From Proteles cristata cristata (Eukaryota > Chordata > Mammalia > Carnivora > Hyaenidae): a stretch of DNA of 64,000 nucleotides. The notes under the pieces are model-generated. The model made no database searches, had not been told where the DNA came from, and saw nothing but the letters and a program-made list of their open reading frames with translations. Where the stretch lies: assembly GCA_017311185.1 (NCBI GenBank), contig JAESUZ010003297.1, positions 682,001 to 746,000 on the forward strand. The letters run 5' to 3'. Shown one piece after another: positions 1 to 10,704 of this stretch (positions are counted from its first letter, which is position 1; each line of letters starts with the position of its first letter). A program made the translations under genes and the position numbers.

Positions 1-42
1 AATGTATGGGCAGAAGCACCTGGTTGTCGGTGCTCCTGGCAG

Positions 43-2538
43 GTGGCAGAACCTCCTGAAGACTGGCCAGCACTAATTTGGCAACAGCAGAGAGAGCTGG
101 CAGAGCTACGGCACAGCCAAGAAGAATTGCTGCAGCGTCTTTGCACCCAGCTTGAAGGCTTGCAGAGCACCGTCACAGGCCACGTAGAACGCGCACTAGA
201 GTCAAGGCACGAGCAAGACCGTATCCTTATGGGTTGTCGCCGGGCATGGCACAGGGGTCGGCGTAGGAGCAACATTCTTGGCCCTGGAAAGGGATGTAGG
301 ACCCACTTTGGGCCTGTTCCTTAGCTACAAGACAGAGCGGCGGCTGGAGCGGGCACTAGCTGAGGGGCAGCAGCGGGGTGGGCAGCTGCAGGAGCAGCTG
401 ACACAACAGCTCTCCCAGGCACTGTCTTCAGCTATAGCCGGACGGCTAGAGCGTAGCATACGGGATGAGATCAAGAAGACGGTGCCTCCATGTAAGTTTT
501 TCATGGAGACTTCAGGGTGGGCCAGGTGGGAGTGGGGCTTCCTATCTGTCAAGCTGCCTTTCATGGCTCTACCTATTCCTCCTCACCCTGCCCCAGGTGT
601 TTCCAGGAGTCTGGAGCCAGTGGCAGGTCAACTGAGCAACTCGGTGGCCACCAAGCTCACAGCTGTGGAGGGTAGCATGAAAGAGAATATCTCCAAGCTA
701 CTAAAGTCCAAGGTGCTGTAGGGCCCCAGATGAGAAAGGTTGGTGGGTGGTGGGCCAGTTGATGAGCCTAACTCGGGCTCAGCCTTTCAACTCAGCTTTC
801 CCTCTGCCTCCAGAACTTGACAGATGCCATTGCCCGAGCAGCTGCAGACACATTACAGGGGCCTATGCAGGCTGCCTACCGTGAAGCCTTCCAGAGCGTG
901 GTACTGCCAGCCTTTGAGAAGAGCTGCCAGGCCATGTTCCAGCAGATCAACGATAGCTTTCGACTGGGCACGCAGGAATGTGAGTGGGGTCATATGCTTC
1001 AGGGTGGGAGGAGCTGTCCCCCTTTCCCCCCTATCCTTCTCATGGCCCCTGTGGTCACCTCTCAGACTTGCAGCAGCTAGAGAGCCACATGAAGAGCCGG
1101 AAGGCACGAGAACAGGAGGCACGGGAGCCTGTTTTGGCCCAGCTTCGAGGCCTGGTCAGCACACTGCAGGGTGCCACTGAGCAGATGGCAGCCACTGTAT
1201 CCAGCAGCGTTCGGGCTGAGGTGCAGCACCAGCTTCACGTGGCTGTGGGCAGGTGTGTGGGCAGGGTGCTGGGCAAGGTGGTGTGTTTGGAAAGCGCCAA
1301 ACTGGACTTCTTATCTACCTCCCTCCCTCACTTCCTTTGCAGCCTGCAGGAGTCAATTTTAGCACAGGTACAGCGCATCGTTAAAGGTGAGGTGAGTGTA
1401 GCACTTAAGGAGCAACAGGCCGCGGTCACCTCCAGCATCATGCAGGCTATGCGTTCAGCTGCTGGCACACCTGTTCCCGCTGCACATCTCGACTGCCAGG
1501 CCCAGCAAGCTCATATTCTACAGCTGCTGCAGCAGGGCCACCTCAATCAGGCCTTTCAGCAGGTATGCCAGGTATTAGGTCCAGTTAAGGGTCAGGTGTC
1601 TCCTGACAAGGCCTACATACTGTATTCTACCTGTCAGGCTCTGGGTAGTCTGGCCCCAGTAGGCTCTTCTTGGTTCTCTTTGGCCTTTCTGACCATTTCC
1701 CCTTCTTTCCTCTCTGTTTGGTTCCAGGGTCTTTCTACCTCAGTCTACCTTGCTTCATGACCACCCTTCTAAGGAAACCTTTCCTGATCCCTTAAAGTAA
1801 CAACATAACATAGCCCTATGTTACTGTCTCTGGGCCCCTGGGCATCCCCCTCTGGCGCCCTCAGTGCCCTACCCTGGTCATTGTTTCCCTGGCCGCACAG
1901 CCAGACGAGCAGGTATTCCATTCTGATGTTTGCTGTAAACACTGTTCTTATTCTAGGCCCTGACGGCTGCCGACCTGAACCTGGTGCTGTATGTGTGTGA
2001 AACTGTGGACCCAGGGCAGGTTTTTGGGCAGCCACCTTGCCCACTCTCCCAGCCTGTGCTCCTTTCCCTCATCCAGCAGCTGGCCTCTGACCTTGGTACA
2101 CGAACTGACCTCAAGCTCAGGTGAGTGGATTTGGATCAGGGGACAGGCTAGGGTGGAAGTGGGGGAGCAGTTCAAAGCAGAGACTTCTGCCTGACTCTGC
2201 TGTCTAATTTTTTCCACCTCTGTCCCCACCCATCTCAGGCTTTGAGGCCCCCCCTTGTCAGCAGTCCCTCTGGGCCTCACTGCCACCAGGGGGCGCTCCG
2301 ATTTGCTGGAGCCCACCTGTATCCTGTCCTTTTCTTCCACCACAGCTACCTGGAAGAGGCTGTGATGCACTTGGACCACAGTGACCCCATCACTCGGGAC
2401 CACATGGGCTCTGTCATGGCCCAGGTGCGCCAGAAGCTCTTCCAGTTCCTTCAGGCTGAGCCGCACAACTCACTTGGCAAAGTGGCCCGGCGTCTCAGCC
2501 TCATGTTGCTTGGCCTTGTAACCCCTAGCCTCCCTTAG
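43..2538 (+). CDS. EDC4: EDC4 (Ge-1/Hedls), enhancer of mRNA decapping 4, C-terminal part; eight exons, 5' end outside window
   Basis: EDC4 is a scaffold of the cytoplasmic decapping complex. It links DCP1/DCP2 in P-bodies and promotes 5' cap removal. Coding exons are 43-220, 336-491, 597-712, 814-979, 1066-1252, 1343-1562, 1957-2120 and 2346-2538, with stop TAG at 2536-2538. Their frames join without a break (1,380 nt, 459 residues), covering the last third of a protein of about 1,400 residues. The segment is the long helical, coiled-coil C-terminal region rich in Glu, Gln and Leu (for example LQLLQQGHLNQAFQQ), which in this family drives P-body targeting and partner binding. It ends with LVTPSLP. 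The N-terminal WD40 part lies upstream of the window. The intron at 221-335 lacks a polypyrimidine tract and looks U12-type. Identity is from remembered family sequence and is very likely right. Confidence 0.96.
221..335 (+). other. EDC4: Candidate U12-type (minor spliceosome) intron in EDC4
   Basis: The donor is GTATCCTTAT, close to the minor-intron consensus GTATCCTTT. Near the 3' end, TTCCTTAGC at 317-325 resembles the U12 branch site TTCCTTRAY. Its A at 323 lies 12 nt before the exon, and there is no pyrimidine tract. These junctions (GACC to AGCGG) are the ones that keep the expected reading HEQDQRRLERAL. The splice positions are well supported by frame; the U12 assignment is inference. 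Confidence 0.75.
1563..1956 (+). other. EDC4 intron with a probable L2 relic
   Basis: This is the longest EDC4 intron in the window, 394 bp. Around 1,725-1,800 it reads like the 3' part of an L2 LINE (phrase AAACCTTTCCTGATCCC). The rest has no feature I recognise. Confidence 0.4.
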
Positions 2539-2852
2539 CTAAACCTGCTTTGCCCAGGGGTGGGGGTTGAGGGGTCGCTGAAGGCCAGCAGACAGGCTTA
2601 GGCCAGTGTCTGCCCTTTTACCTGCTTAGGCTCCCACCTCTGGTGTGTTTGAGGGGAGAGCGCTGGCTGTGGTCTACAGGTTGTGGTAGCCGGCAGATTT
2701 TGGCTGAGCCCAGGGTGGGTATTGTGCCCTCTTGGGCTCTGCCATGCCTGGAGCATGACCCCTGAGATCATGACACCACTTGTGTTGAATTTTCCATATT
2801 CCTTTTTACCTCCGATTTGGATCTTTTTGTTTTTGAAAAATTGAGAAATTCA

Positions 2853-2873
2853 ATTAAATGCTTTTGGAATAAA
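2853..2873 (+). terminator. EDC4: EDC4 poly(A) signals
   Basis: ATTAAA at 2853-2858 and AATAAA at 2868-2873 lie about 320-335 nt after the EDC4 stop. A TG-rich stretch (GTATGTGTGTGC) follows at about 2,880. The transcript should end near 2,890, roughly 330 bp before the NRN1L start codon. Confidence 0.85.
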
Positions 2874-3074
2874 ATGGAGTATGTGTGTGCTTTTGGTGTA
2901 ACTTCCCTGCGTGGAGTTCTGTCTAGGCTAACCCAGGTGCCTGGACACCCGCCCTCATCTGCACAACTGCCTTCCCAGAAACCCCTCCATCTCTGAAACA
3001 AAGGTCCTGGGGTCATCTCTACAACCCTGTGTCCCTGGTTCTCTCTCCTGTCCCTACCCCTCCTTTGCCAATCT

Positions 3075-3160
3075 CGGTACTGGGGCGGGGCCGCCAGCTA
3101 GCTGGCTTTGGGCCCCGCCCCCAACTCCCATCCAATCACAGGCCATTCTTCTGGGGGCTG
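3075..3160 (+). promoter_or_regulatory. NRN1L: NRN1L proximal promoter with GC boxes and a CCAAT box
   Basis: GGGGCGGGGC starts at 3082, its inverse CCCCGCCCCC lies near 3,113-3,122, and CCAAT is at 3132-3136, 60-140 bp upstream of the NRN1L start codon. No TATA box is obvious. Sp1/KLF and NF-Y are the families that bind such sites. The exact start site cannot be read from the sequence. Confidence 0.55.
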
Positions 3161-3216
3161 GGCCGAAGGGCTGCGTTTCCAAGCTGCTAGCTCAAGCACT
3201 AGGCTCCCAGCCGGGG

Positions 3217-4615
3217 ATGATGCGCAGCTATTGCTCCTGTCACCACCGTCAGCAACTGCCCCGACCGTCCGGTGTGCTGGGGCTGTTGCTGCTGCTGCTA
3301 CCGCTTGGTGAGTGCTAGAGTGGGGACCCAGCTTGGCAGCTGGGCGTCACACCCTTTCCCCAGTCTGGGTATATGGTGTGTGGGAGCCGTGCCTCAGCTG
3401 TGCGGAGAACCAGGCTGCAGAGGAGGTGCGAGGGCTCCAGAGAGGGGATAATGTGTGCCAGTAGCTTCAGGATGCAAAATGGGCATAGACTGAGGCCTAA
3501 TTGTGGGGGAAGGGTCCTGAAATTCCACAGCCCCCATTCCGATAAATGGAGACATAGGCTCTGATGGGACTCCTAGACCAGCTGTAGGACCCCTGAGGTC
3601 CTCTTTTAGGGTCTCACCTAGATCCTGACCCCGGTATTCTGCTCTGCCTGGCTGTAAACATCTGTCTTTGGAGATAGGGTGGGAAGGCCAAGTGAAGTTT
3701 ATCTAGACTGCAGGACAATTTGGGGAGCCTTATAGCACTGGACTCTGCCCCTCTTCTCTGTGTCCTGACTCCTTCACTTGGAAAATCCTTACCTGGCCTG
3801 CAGCCCTAGAAGCTCAAAGGTGGAGTCAGCCCCTTGGGATAAGACACCTTCCTCCTCTCTACATATCCTGTCTCTGTTGCATCTGGGCGGGGGGGTGTCA
3901 ATGCAGGTGATCCCCAGACATGCCCCTTGGTTCCCTTGGGTGCCTCTGTTTCACGCTGAGTCATGTCCCCAAAGCACATCCAGGTAAACAAGCTCTTGGG
4001 GGCTTGGCGGGGAAGGGGAGTGAGGCAGTTCATCCTCTCAACCATTCTCCACCCCCACCCCTAGTCTTTGTATCTCCTCTGGCAGCAGCTGCAACAGGCC
4101 CAGGGGGCTGTGACACCATATACCAGGGCTTTGCTGAGTGTCTCATCCGCTTGGGAGACGGCATGGGCATTGGAGGCGAGCTGGAAACTGTCTGCAGGTA
4201 AGGGCAGGTGTGAAGACAGCTGCCTGATCACCAGACTCCCACCACCACCCTTGGGGCCTGAACCTTTTCCTTCCCGTTGGAAAAGCCTCTTTGCCCCAGC
4301 TAATGACCCTAACCCCAAGCCTTTAACAGGTCTTGGAATGACTTCCACATCTGTGCCTCCCGAGTCCTGTTGCGCTGTCCGGAGGAGGCTGCCGCTGTGT
4401 GGGAGTCACTGCAGCAAGAAGCTCGCCGGGCCCCACACCCAGATAACTTGCATGCTCTGTGTGGCACCCCTGTGCGCATTAGGGAGCGTGGCACAGGCCC
4501 TGAGACCAACCAGGAGACGCTGCAGGCAACAGCATCTGCACATAGCCCAGCCCCTGCACCCCCATTGCTGGCAGCTGCTCTGGCACTCGCCTGCCTCCTG
4601 GGGCCTCTGGCCTAG
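3217..4615 (+). CDS. NRN1L: NRN1L, neuritin-1-like GPI-anchored protein; three exons
   Basis: This is a secreted, membrane-tethered relative of neuritin (CPG15), a family linked to neurite growth and synapse maturation. Exons are 3217-3307, 4065-4197 and 4330-4615, giving 169 residues (the human protein is about 165). The product begins with a basic, Cys-rich head (MMRSYC) and a Leu-rich signal segment (LGLLLLLLPLVFVSPLAAAA). The neuritin core follows, with CDTIYQGFAECLIRLGD, WNDFHICA and CPEEAAAVWESLQQEA, and spaced cysteines. The C-terminus is a short hydrophobic tail (PPLLAAALALACLLGPLA) typical of a GPI-attachment signal. Two adjacent ATGs occur at 3217 and 3220; the first is used here, and the choice changes one residue. 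The gene starts about 330 bp after the EDC4 poly(A) site on the same strand. Confidence 0.93.
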
Positions 4616-4701
4616 CCAGTCTGGTGGAATGGCGGCACCCCCTGCCTCCTACCCTGCTCTGGTGGCTGCCGCTGGGGCTCTGCAGAGTACCCCTGGCTTT
4701 C

Positions 4702-4707
4702 ATTAAA
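4702..4707 (+). terminator. NRN1L: NRN1L poly(A) signal (ATTAAA)
   Basis: ATTAAA lies 87 nt after the NRN1L stop. A T-rich stretch (TTTATATTTGTACT) follows. The 3' untranslated region would be about 110 nt. Confidence 0.75.
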
Positions 4708-6690
4708 GGCATTTATATTTGTACTAAGCTACTTCCTTTCTTCTGTCTATAGCCTGCTTGGCTGGGGAGGAGGCCTCCAGAAGCTGATCCCTAGGACTGG
4801 ATGGGCAGGGCCCATGGCTGCCACAAGGGACTCAATCTTTCTACTTACAGACACTCATTTCCCAGGGCTGGCTGTGTAAAGCTTTCCATTGTTTGCAGGT
4901 TCCAAGAGCTCTGGTGGTGGCCTGAAATCTGCCGGAATGCATAGCCTTCCTCTGTTCTCCCAGGCTGGCATTCCTACTACCCCTGCCCACCCATCCTATA
5001 CTGGCCTTTATAGGCAATGTGAGAGGGTGGAGTATACTACCTCACCCCCAAACCCCTCAAAGCAGTCCACCCCTATCCCACATTCAAGCTTTCACATTCC
5101 TCCCATGCCATCTCCTCCCTCTGGTAATTACCACCTTAGCCTTCGAGATAGATTAAGTGCCCTGTCCTCTCCCTCTCTGGGGTCCTGATCTACTTGAGGG
5201 GAGCCTGTTCCAGAAAGTGGGGAGTCCCTGTTGGGGTCTGTATTCAAGTTTCTGAGGTGACCTGGAGCTGCAGAAACGGGTCATGATGAGGATTTCTCTG
5301 GACTCTACTCAACCTTGTTCTTTGAGAAGAGGTATACAGTGTGAAGTCAATCCCAGAAGACTTTCTGGAAGCATGGAATGAGCATGTGGTGTGTGAGGAG
5401 CTCCTGTCCACTCTGGTGAAGAGGAAGAATCTGCCTGGGCAGAATCCTGAGGGAAGGAGGAGTCCTCAGAGAGGGTGAGACCCTCTCTGTCTTCTACCAC
5501 CACACCATGACTTATATGGGCAGTGCCATGAACTCACTAACTTCTGCTCACACTCCCTCCTCTTTATTCACCATTTTTTAAAATTGAGAATTTATTCTGG
5601 TGTTAAGCTCTTTTTCATTCTATTAGGCCCTCATTCTGTGAGGCCCTGCATAAGCCAGCTCTGCCCACAGTTGATTCAGTCTACCTCTGCGACTCCCTCC
5701 TGTCTGAGCATGGAACAGCGATGTGCCTACCTAGTCCTTGACGTCAGGGGAGGCTTCAGGGAAAGCATGTGATGGGGATGATAGAAGAGGTCAGAATGGA
5801 TGGAGCTGAGTTGGACAGGGTTTTGTAAGAGGGGCCCAGAAGAATCAGGGTTGACATTAAGAGCTTGGCAGACTAGGAATACATTAAAGCCCATGCTGGG
5901 AAGCTATTGTTCCCAGGACAGAATCCGGGCCAAATTGAACCATCGTTTGGCTCCAGGGTGAAAGGTGCCTCGAGAGACATCCATTCTCACGTGTAGGATC
6001 CCTCCTTCATCCATGCTTCCCAAACACCCAGTTAGCTCAGAGACTCAATCAGCTCTCTCTGCCCTACCTTTACTTCTGTGCTTCATTCACCTGTACTTTT
6101 ATCTCTACTTCTGTCTCCCAACCAGTCATTACCCATCTTCTCACATCACTTGAAGGAGAAAGTTCAGGAGAAAACTCCTTCCACAACTGTCCCCCTTTGA
6201 CCACCAGAATTTTCCAGAAGCAAATGCCAGCCTTTTATTCCCTTGGGTCTTTGTACATTTATTCTCTATACGCAGAACATCCTTTCCCATATCCTCCTGG
6301 TAAACTGCTTTTCTTGTTCAGTATCACCTCCTTCATAACCCTGACTCCAAGCTGAATCAGAAGCCTCCCACATAGCCACACAGCTCTCCAGCTGTCTTCT
6401 GTCTCAATACTGGTAACAGTGACTTGCTACTATCTGGGTCTGGGTCAGAATCTTTCACTCTTTATGTCTCTAGCACCCAGTTTCAGGCTGGGTATAAAGG
6501 GTGCACTTGTAGAAGTATGAGAATGAAAGAATTTCTAAGCCTAGCATAGAAAGTGTTTTATCAGTAAGAGCTTGGATGGAGAATGACCTCAGCATGGAGG
6601 ATTTGGGGCAGGCCCCTTACTGAGCCTGGGCATAGTTTGGGAAGGATGATGCTGGGAATCCAAACCCCAAAAGTCTCCTCAAAGCCACTG

Positions 6691-6922
6691 TTTTTTGTTT
6701 GTTTGTTTGTTTGTTTTTAATATTTTTATTTATTTCTAGGAGAGAGAGAGACAGCGTGAGCAGGGGAGGGTCAGAGAGAGAGGGAGTCACAGACTGAAAC
6801 AGGCTCCAGGCTCCGAGCTGGCAGTCAGCACAGAGCCCGACGCGGGGCTCGAGCCCACGAACCGCGAGATCATGACCTAAGCGAAAGTCGGACGCTTAAC
6901 CGACTAAGCCACCCAGGCGCCC
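6691..6922 (-). mobile_element. Carnivore SINE (SINEC, felid-type), young copy
   Basis: Read on the minus strand it has a tRNA-like head (GGGGCGCCTGGGTGGCTTAG), a CT-rich body and an A-rich (CAAA)n tail, seen here as (TTTG)n at 6,692-6,715. An 18-bp target duplication, CTCCTCAAAGCCACTGTT, flanks it at 6675-6692 and 6923-6940. Confidence 0.95.
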
Positions 6923-7474
6923 CTCCTCAAAGCCACTGTTGATGGGTGGCCAGGAGTAGGGGCCCATCTGTGTTGGCCAGCCATCAGAGGGATTACTATC
7001 CTCCTGCTGTGTCCTACTTTCCCCTGGTTTTTGCTCCCTAAGTCCTTGCTCTTCCCCGGAATTGAATGACCTGGAGTGTGTGCATGGGGCTGGGGATGGA
7101 ATCTGCTTTCTGGCCACGGGCTTAAGAGCTTTGTATGTTTTATCCCAGAGCTGGAGGAGAGGGGCAGGCTGATAGGCAGACTGGGCCCCAGACACATCTG
7201 CTCTTCCCAGAGCATCATGGTGATGATGTGTCTTACATTTACAGCTCTGTGGCCATGGAAAAGCTTGTTGTTCAGGGTAGAGGCTTGGGGCTGAATGTCT
7301 TGAGCGGAGTCCCTCTGTATCAACATACCTCTTCATTTCAGGGCCCTGTGATCTTTACCAGAGCCCAGACCAGCACCTTCTAGTAACCAGGGCTCAATAA
7401 ATACTTGTTGAATTAATTTTCTTAATGTCTGTAAAACTGGGTTGTTGTGTGGATTTCTAAGCCTCATCAACCCT

Positions 7475-8119
7475 AGAATTCCATATTATTTTTTTAAAGT
7501 TTATTGGGGCACCTGGGTGGCTCAGTTGGTTAAGCGTCCGACTTCGGATCAGGTCATGATCTCACAGTTCGTGGGTTTGAGCCCTGCATCAGGCTCCGTG
7601 CTGACAGCCAGCTCAGAGTCTGGAGCATGTTTCAGATTCTGTGTCTCCCTCTCTCTCTGTCCCTCCCCTGTTCATGCTCGCTCGCTCTCTCTCTCTCTCA
7701 GAAATAAAGAAAAACGTTTTTTAAAAAGTTTATTTATTTTGGAGAGAGAGAGAAAGCAGGGGAGGGGCAGAGAGAGAGGGAAAGACAGAATCCCAAGCAG
7801 GTTCCTCACTGTCAGCACAGAGCCCAATGTGGGGCTCGATCTCACAAATCGTGAAATCATGACATGTGCGGACATTAAGAGTCAGACACTTATTTTTTTA
7901 ATTAAAAAATTTTAAATGTTTACTTCTTTTTGAGAGACAGAACACAAGTGGGGGATGGGCAGAAAGAGAGAGGGAGACACAGAATCCAAAGCAGGCTCCA
8001 GGCAGTGAGCTGTCAGCGCAGAGCCTGATGCAGGGCTAGAACCACAAGATCATAACCTGGACCACAGTCTGATGTTTAACCGACTGAGACACCCAGGTGC
8101 CCCATAGAGTTCCATATTA
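7475..8119. mobile_element. Compound of three carnivore SINEs
   Basis: A plus-strand SINE (7,506-7,727) abuts a head-truncated minus-strand SINE (7,728-7,891) and a minus-strand SINE (7,892-8,103). The compound is bounded by near-identical 14-mers, AGAATTCCATATTA at 7475-7488 and AGAGTTCCATATTA at 8106-8119. The outer SINE therefore came first and the others landed in its A-rich tail. Confidence 0.85.
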
Positions 8120-8310
8120 CTTTTAACCTTCACAACAACTCTCTGGAGTCAGGATTATGATCCCCATAAAACAAGAAAAATGAGGCTTAAGGAGGGGAGA
8201 TGTCTTGCCCAAGGTCACACAGCTGTGGAAGTATCAGAGCTTGGGACATGATTCCAGGTTTTTTAGCCCCAAAGTCCATGCCCTTAATTATCACACTAGA
8301 CTTTTGGAAG
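8120..8310 (-). repeat. MIR relic
   Basis: The sequence reads as an inverted MIR element: GAAAAATGAGGCTTAAGG, then CTTGCCCAAGGTCACACAGC, then the gapped remainder. It is ancient and diverged. Confidence 0.8.
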
Positions 8311-8344
8311 TGATTCTTTTTGCGAGGGAGGAGAGGAATGATTT

Positions 8345-8560
8345 TTAAAGTTTTTTTTTAATTAAATTTTTATAGCTTAAAACAATATTTATTAGAGAGA
8401 GAGAGAGCTCTCACAGGGGAGGGGCAGAGAGAGAATCCCAAGTAGGCTCTGTGCTGTCGGCAGAGCCCCACTTGGGGCTCCATCTTATGAACTGTGAGAT
8501 CATGATCTGAGTCGAAACCAAGAATCAGGCACTTAACCAGCTGAGCCACCCAGGTGCCCT
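8345..8560 (-). mobile_element. Carnivore SINE, diverged
   Basis: Minus-strand tRNA-derived SINE with GA-rich body (GAGAGAGAGAGAGCTCTC) and tRNA head (CTGAGCCACCCAGGTGCCC). It is more mutated than the young copies. Confidence 0.9.
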
Positions 8561-8829
8561 TTAAATAAAACTTTTATGAAACTCTACTGCATAAAACAAA
8601 CCATGATGTTTTATTGGTGTTAATGTATTTTTAGGTTTAAAGTATAACATTGGCTTATACAAAGACAATTGCATGTACGAAATAAATACTCAATATTTTA
8701 ACAAATGAGCAGACTGAAATGAGGTAGATGGATGGAGGTTACAATTCCCTTATTACCTCTGGCATCTACTTTTTACCCCTGCAGTTTGAGTTTATTGTAA
8801 AGTAGTGAGATAATTCTGATCTTATAGAG

Positions 8830-9062
8830 GGCTTTTAAAAAGTTTTAAATGTTTAATTATTTTTTAAGAGAGAGAAAGACAGAATACAAGCAGGGGAGGT
8901 GCAGAGAGAGGGAAACCGTCGGAAGCAGGCTCCAGGCTCTGAGCTGTTAGCAAAGAGGCGGTCATAGGGCTCGAACTCACCGACCAGAGATCATGACCTG
9001 AGCTGAAGCTGAACTCTTAGCTCAAGTTGAACTCTTAACCGACTAAGCCACGCAGGTGCCCC
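8830..9062 (-). mobile_element. Carnivore SINE, diverged
   Basis: Minus-strand SINE flanked by the short direct repeat CTTATAGAG (8821-8829 and 9062-9070). A small internal duplication (CTCAAGTTGAACTCTTA) occurs near its head. Confidence 0.88.
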
Positions 9063-9639
9063 TTATAGAGAAATCTTAATGGTATCTTTTTTTTTTTAAA
9101 TCTACTTGATTTGCAAATTCTCAGGATACACTTAAATAACAACAAAAATTAAAACAAAAAAATCATTACTCCGAAATTAGTGCAAGACTGACTTAACCTT
9201 CATCAATCCTCAAGTTAATCATTTTCAAATCCACTGTGATGAAAGCCAAATTTAACACTTCTGAGTGCCTAAATTAATTGTAGTTATAATTTTTATTTTG
9301 TTAATGAAATTTAAAACGATCCTTAGCGGAGTTCCAGAGGCACCTCAGATACCTCTGTTGAAAAGCGCTACGTCCCCAGCCTCGCACTACAGAGCACCCT
9401 TCTTCCCTAACAAGAAATTTTTGACACTTCTCTCCCTTCCTCCCTAGGTACCTCTCGGTGCCTAAGGTCGAGCTACTTTAAGGGTTAACTTGACTCAACC
9501 GTCCAGGAGAGAGTAAGTCCCGACCCCGAAGTCGTTGATTGGCAGGCCACGCTGGGAGGGGCGCTATACGAGTTGCTGGGCTCTCCCGAGGGTCCGCCCT
9601 CTCCTCGCCTCAGGGGCGGCCTGAGTTTGTTTTGGCGTA

Positions 9640-9764
9640 AAGCGCGCGCTGTGATGATGTCACGACGCTGACGCCTGAGGATGGCGGCGGCGGCGACCCT
9701 GTCCGCTGTCCGGAGAGGGTCAACACAGCCGCCGAGACGCCGAAGACCCCGCCGCCCGTGCTAG
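9640..9764 (+). other. PSKH1: PSKH1 non-coding exon 1 (5' boundary approximate)
   Basis: The exon is placed by its strong donor, CTAG|GTGAGG, at 9764/9765 inside the CpG-rich promoter and by the acceptor at 20,982 before the coding exon. The transcription start is not visible, so the 5' limit is a guess. It carries a complete 27-codon upstream ORF. Confidence 0.7.
9681..9764 (+). promoter_or_regulatory. Upstream ORF 1 in PSKH1 exon 1 (27 codons)
   Basis: The ATG at 9681 has A at -3 and G at +4. It sits in GAGGATGGCGGC, one mismatch from the TISU consensus SAASATGGCGGC. The frame encodes MAAAATLSAVRRGS and then an Arg/Pro-rich end, and stops with TAG at 9762-9764, the last three bases of the exon. 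If translated it should reduce or regulate initiation at the kinase start. Translation itself is not shown by the sequence. Confidence 0.6.
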
Positions 9765-10487
9765 GTGAGGCGGCACGGCGCAGGGCGATGGCCCGACGGG
9801 CGGGAGGGGCTGACGACCTGCGGCTACGGTCGCTTCCTGGCGCACTGGGCCTATCCCTGCCCAGGTCGTAGCCCTCGGCAGGAGCCCAGTGTGCAGGGGC
9901 CTACGGGACTGGGGAACAGGCCAAGCGATGGCTGCTTGGGATCCCCGGTGTACGAGGCTGGACTGGTCTTGAAACGTGCTGCTGTGCTGGGTGGCCCCGG
10001 TGTCTGGGGCTATGTGGGCCTGGTGGACGTGGTCAGCTGCCCTGCCTGCTGTTCAGCCAGCCGGCGTCGGTCACGGTGAACTAAGCAGGTTGTCCTCACG
10101 GCCGTTTCGTGTCCGGCACCTACTTCACACTCCGTCTTTTCGACTGAATGCTAGGAGCTATCGAGGCAGCGCTAGTCGCTTCCGTGTTCAGCCTGGGGAA
10201 AAGCAGGCCTGAGCCTGACCGGGTTGCCTGCTCCGCAAGTCATCGTCCTTCAATTTATAACGGGAAGCCCAGCTCCCCACGCTCACTCCCCTCCACGAAG
10301 CTACTGAAGCGATAATTCCCATCTGAAAATTTGAATAAGCCCTTCACTACCTGAAACTGGATCCCTGGTGCCTACAGGATGAGGTCCAAACTTCAATAGC
10401 AAGGCATTCAGGGTTCTTCTAATCTGGTAGAGGCCTAACCCGGAAGTCAACACCTGGGCCCTTCTACGTTCTGAGCTCAGTGTTTAA

Positions 10488-10704
10488 TTAAAATTTTTTT
10501 TAAATGTTTTATTTATTTCTGAGAGAGAGACAGCGTGAGCAGGGGAGGGTCAGAGAGAGAGGGAGATACAGAATCCAAAGCAGGCTCCAGGCTCTGAGCT
10601 AGCTGTCAGCACAGAGCTCAACGCGGGGCTCAAACCCACGAACCGCGAGATGATGACCTGAGCCGAAGTCGGACACTTAACCGACTGAGCCACCCAGGCG
10701 CCCC
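10488..10704 (-). mobile_element. Carnivore SINE
   Basis: Minus-strand SINEC copy with clear head (GCCACCCAGGCGCCCC) and poly(T) start. An imperfect duplication is present: CTGAGCTCAGTGTT at about 10,471 and CTGAGCTGTGTT at 10,705. Confidence 0.92.

Larger units (their letters stand above)
4720..9470. other. NRN1L-PSKH1 intergenic region, no gene seen
   Basis: This 4.75 kb stretch shows no exon-like ORF with family similarity. It contains old L2-like sequence (about 6,000-6,480 and 7,310-7,415), a MIR relic (8,120-8,310) and six carnivore SINEs listed separately. The stretches 4,760-6,000 and 9,070-9,470 hold nothing I can identify. Confidence 0.7.
9470..9800 (+). promoter_or_regulatory. PSKH1: PSKH1 CpG-rich promoter
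   Basis: CpG density rises sharply around the non-coding first exon. No TATA box is seen. Visible elements are an E2F-like TTTGGCGT near 9,630, a cAMP-response-like TGATGTCA at 9655-9662, TGACGC near 9,669, and ATGGCGGC at 9681-9688, which matches the YY1 / TISU core common at housekeeping start sites. This fits a broadly expressed gene. Confidence 0.8.

Noticed and set aside
7442..7915. 157-codon ORF
   Set aside because: It is made almost entirely of SINE sequence read through its CT-rich body (Ser/Leu runs).
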